Of a stretch of 64,000 nucleotides of DNA, positions 61,372 to 64,000 are shown piece after piece. A program made the position numbers and the translations under genes. The notes under the pieces were generated by a model. The model was given only the letters and a program-made list of their open reading frames with translations, searched no databases and was not told the origin of the DNA. Position 1 is the stretch's first letter. Each line of letters opens with the position of its first letter. The DNA comes from Rhynchospora pubera. Lineage: Eukaryota; Streptophyta; Magnoliopsida; Poales; Cyperaceae. The stretch spans positions 67,122,251 to 67,186,250 of the forward strand of contig CM051463.1 of the NCBI GenBank assembly GCA_028095005.1, in the 5' to 3' direction.

Positions 61372-61775
61372 GAGTTTAGCTACGGTGAGTCGCGACTCAC
61401 GGACCCTCCGGTGAGTCGCGACCAAAACTCCTAGATCTAGATCAAAATGACCGATCCAAACCGTCCAATATGATCTCCCTATTGAAATCTCCGTGCAAAC
61501 CAAATTTTTTATTTTTTCAAAATTTTTAAGTATTTTTTTCGGATTTTTAAAAACTGATGTTTTTGAATGGTTCAGAACCAATTAGATTAACGATTTTCTA
61601 AAATTTAAAAAAAAAACTTAAAAATTTCGAAAAAATGAAAAATTTGGTCTACATGGAGATTTCAATAGAGAGATCATATTTGACGGTTTGGATCGGTCAT
61701 TTTGATCTAGATCTAGGAGTTTTGGTCGCGACTCACCGGAGGGTCCGTGAGTCGCGACTCACCGTAGCTAAACTC
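61372..61775. mobile_element. Foldback MULE-type MITE copy 2, 404 bp
   Basis: Same family as copy 1, with both arms complete and nearly symmetric. A perfect 9-bp target duplication TATTATCCC (61363-61371, 61776-61784) assigns it to the Mutator type. Frames inside it are chance. Confidence 0.95.
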
Positions 61776-61784
61776 TATTATCCC

Positions 61785-64000
61785 ACCACCTCTAGTTCTC
61801 TGTATTGATTGTACATACTTTTCTACATCGGAAAGAATGTCATTTTAATTCATTTTATTCAATTCATGGTTCATAATTCTTTGAGAGAATTTTATTTGGT
61901 CAATGAATATCTAAAGTTTTTCCTTGTCTTTCTTAGTACATTCAACTAAAGAGACCTCCAAAGTCCAAAGACTTTTACTTGGTCATTCACACGGTTGAAT
62001 TTAGAAAATGCTGTTCCTTTCCTTCCTATGCGAAAGTAAAACCTAGAAAATTCCTTCTTTTCCAAAAGGAATTATGGACCATACATTTTTTTGTGAAGTT
62101 GCATAAATCCAAATGTTTATTTACAGCAGGAGAGTCGACCATGTTGTCACTGGAAAGAGAGCGAAGAAAAAGACCATGATATATATGGATTCAAAAGCAC
62201 ATATATGCTAATTAAAAGGCATGTGCATGCATCTTCATAAGATCAAGTCCAGATTGCTATGCTTTCTTTAATTGCAAAAATATAAAAAGAAATTCCGTTT
62301 TATTTTTTTAATATTTGGTTTCTCTTTCCTCGGATCCGTAGTATTACTATTAAATTTGACCTTTACTAAAATTGTACTTTGTTCTATCGTCATTTTTTTT
62401 TGCAGATGGTTTTGTGTGCTGCTTAATTAAAAGATGATTAAATTAATGAGGGGGGTTATTTTTAACTTTGGTAGAGTTATCAATCTTACGGCTGGACCTG
62501 ATCAGACCTCTAAAAAGTAATAAATAAATCACAATGACTCGTTACACCAAGTGTACTGATAGTTGTGTTGGAACTTAAAATTCCATGCATGAATACTTTA
62601 TCAAAAACATGTAAGCTACGTTTATATTAACAAGGCGGTGTTTAAATATATATGTTGGAGGTAACTGTTCGATCGGAATAAATCTCTAATATGATAATAT
62701 CATGATTTTGTTGCCAACAGAAAATAAGACTACTTATTATTTAAAAAATCTGAGTTAGCATGCTAATTAATCTTGCTCAACTCATGATCTATATATATTT
62801 AACCTGAAAAATTCACATATTCGGTTTTGCCTCTTTCTCCCTCTCTATGTCTGCTTAGAATTATAAATAAATACGCAACATCTTTTCGTAGGAGTTTGTG
62901 GACTGGACCACTTTGGCGGCCTCCCTTTCTCTGTCTCTCTCTCAAACTCCAATAGTTGCAGTGCCGATCAATATCAATATCTGGTACAAAGGAAAATGAA
63001 GTATTTAGCTCCTATCCAACCCATTTGCGACCGTGCACAGTATAATTGATACCTATGGCTAGCTGTGGGAAACTAATTAGGGACATACCAAGAAATGGTA
63101 CTTCAGATTTCGGAATCTATTTTGAAGGGAGGGTATAAAAATTGCTTATCAGTGTAGTGTATATTTTCAGATTAAACCAAACCATAAAAGTATATAAATA
63201 GCTCATGTATGCTTGTATGGTGAGAATGCGTCCGAACCAAAATCTCTAGTCGCATATATAAAGAACAGAATACAGGATATGGCGATATGCAGAGCATTCT
63301 GTCAATTGTTCCCATAGCAAAATTCCAAAAAAGGAATATAAAATATACAACTTTCCTATTTAATATTTTAATTGGACTTCCGGGGCAATATCTCTGACAT
63401 GTCAACTCTCTCTCTCTCTCTCTGTCTACGCCATAAGAGGAAACGCTAAATTAAATTAATCTTTCTTCTTTCTTGTTCTCCTTTTCACCTGTTCATTTTA
63501 TATCTTAAAGCTATCACAAAATAATTTTCACAAATGGTCTAAGATGTTGATATATTGTTACACGAGCATTTTCTAATTAGACAAATATATTGAACAATGA
63601 TAAGAATTTTATTTGGATTGCCAAAAAAATGTTTCTTACAATCATGATAATTATTTTGTTTGGCTGATATATATATCCTTATCAGTCATGCTTCAATATC
63701 AAGTGAAAGACACATGAATATAGGCTCTTGTAATTTTCTTTAACATTGTAAATGTATTCTTGTGCTTTGTTATTAGTCCCTTTTTTGCCCATGGCTTAAA
63801 TTTTATACAAATCGTCAAACAAGTCTATTGAAAACCAAAGAAAAATTGCGTTCAGCATTCTTGAGTCTTGTATTCTTATCTTCATGCTTCGCAGGCGGCT
63901 TGGCCTATGCAATTGCTTTCAACATTAATCAATTTGATTTTTATTGTCGAATCGCTAGGTTCAGAGAATGGACAATATTTATTCAAATTAAATTGCTTTG
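61785..64000. other. Intergenic to window end, nothing recognised
   Basis: AT-rich. A CT repeat lies at 63408-63422. No gene, RNA gene or complete element could be supported; a gene could begin beyond the window. Confidence 0.4.

Noticed and set aside
60999..61581. Similar ~70-100-codon frames on opposite strands
   Set aside because: Chance frames in the two foldback MITE copies.

Overview
The window looks like AT-rich nuclear DNA of a flowering plant, probably a eudicot. The genes are split by many GT-AG introns, the families are plant ones (MLO, NAC, a plant RING-PHD protein), and much of the rest is made of plant-type mobile elements (MULE, Helitron, hAT and Tourist MITEs, a tRNA-derived SINE, a Copia-type small LTR element). 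The species cannot be named from the sequence.

Layout: 1-8408 is an AT-rich tandem satellite with a unit of about 172 bp. It changes orientation at about 7670 and contains a 628-bp segmental duplication. 9137-13252 (minus) is an intact 13-exon RIO2 kinase gene for ribosome maturation. 13.3-18.5 kb holds two MITEs with clear target duplications, a ~103-bp tandem repeat, a purine-rich tract and a perfect 32-bp hairpin. 18791-24378 (plus) is a three-exon RING-PHD gene with a 3.6-kb first intron carrying a SINE. Behind it lies a broken, reordered copy of the same gene (24960-26290), followed by a broken copy of the 3' end of a WDR44-like WD40 gene (29367-30634).

32572-38149 (minus) is an intact 14-exon MLO gene of the MLO1/13/15 type. 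About 190 bp upstream of its ATG sits a Mutator-like element (38338-46184) with ~300-bp terminal inverted repeats and a 9-bp target duplication. Its left repeat was later split by a 2.7-kb Helitron (38392-41106), which itself carries two Tourist-like MITEs. The Mutator-like element has no visible transposase. It carries a plant-mobile-domain gene (42327-43616) and an intact 340-codon gene (44157-45179) for an unfamiliar protein with two C2H2-type zinc fingers, a charged helix and three 23-residue FWNEAAQ repeats. This cargo is the best candidate for something undescribed.

48904-51259 is a tandem LTR-internal-LTR-internal-LTR array of a small Copia-type element that has captured an F-box/DUF295 gene fragment in antisense. 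One of its two units carries a nested hAT-like MITE. 55313-57542 (minus) is an intact three-exon NAC gene of the LOV1/NAC035 type. 59-62 kb contains a 1.5-kb TIR element and two ~400-bp foldback MITEs; two of these three inserted into one TA microsatellite. No tRNA, rRNA or CRISPR array was found. The four intact host genes (RIO2, RING-PHD, MLO, NAC) do unrelated jobs and show no cluster logic.
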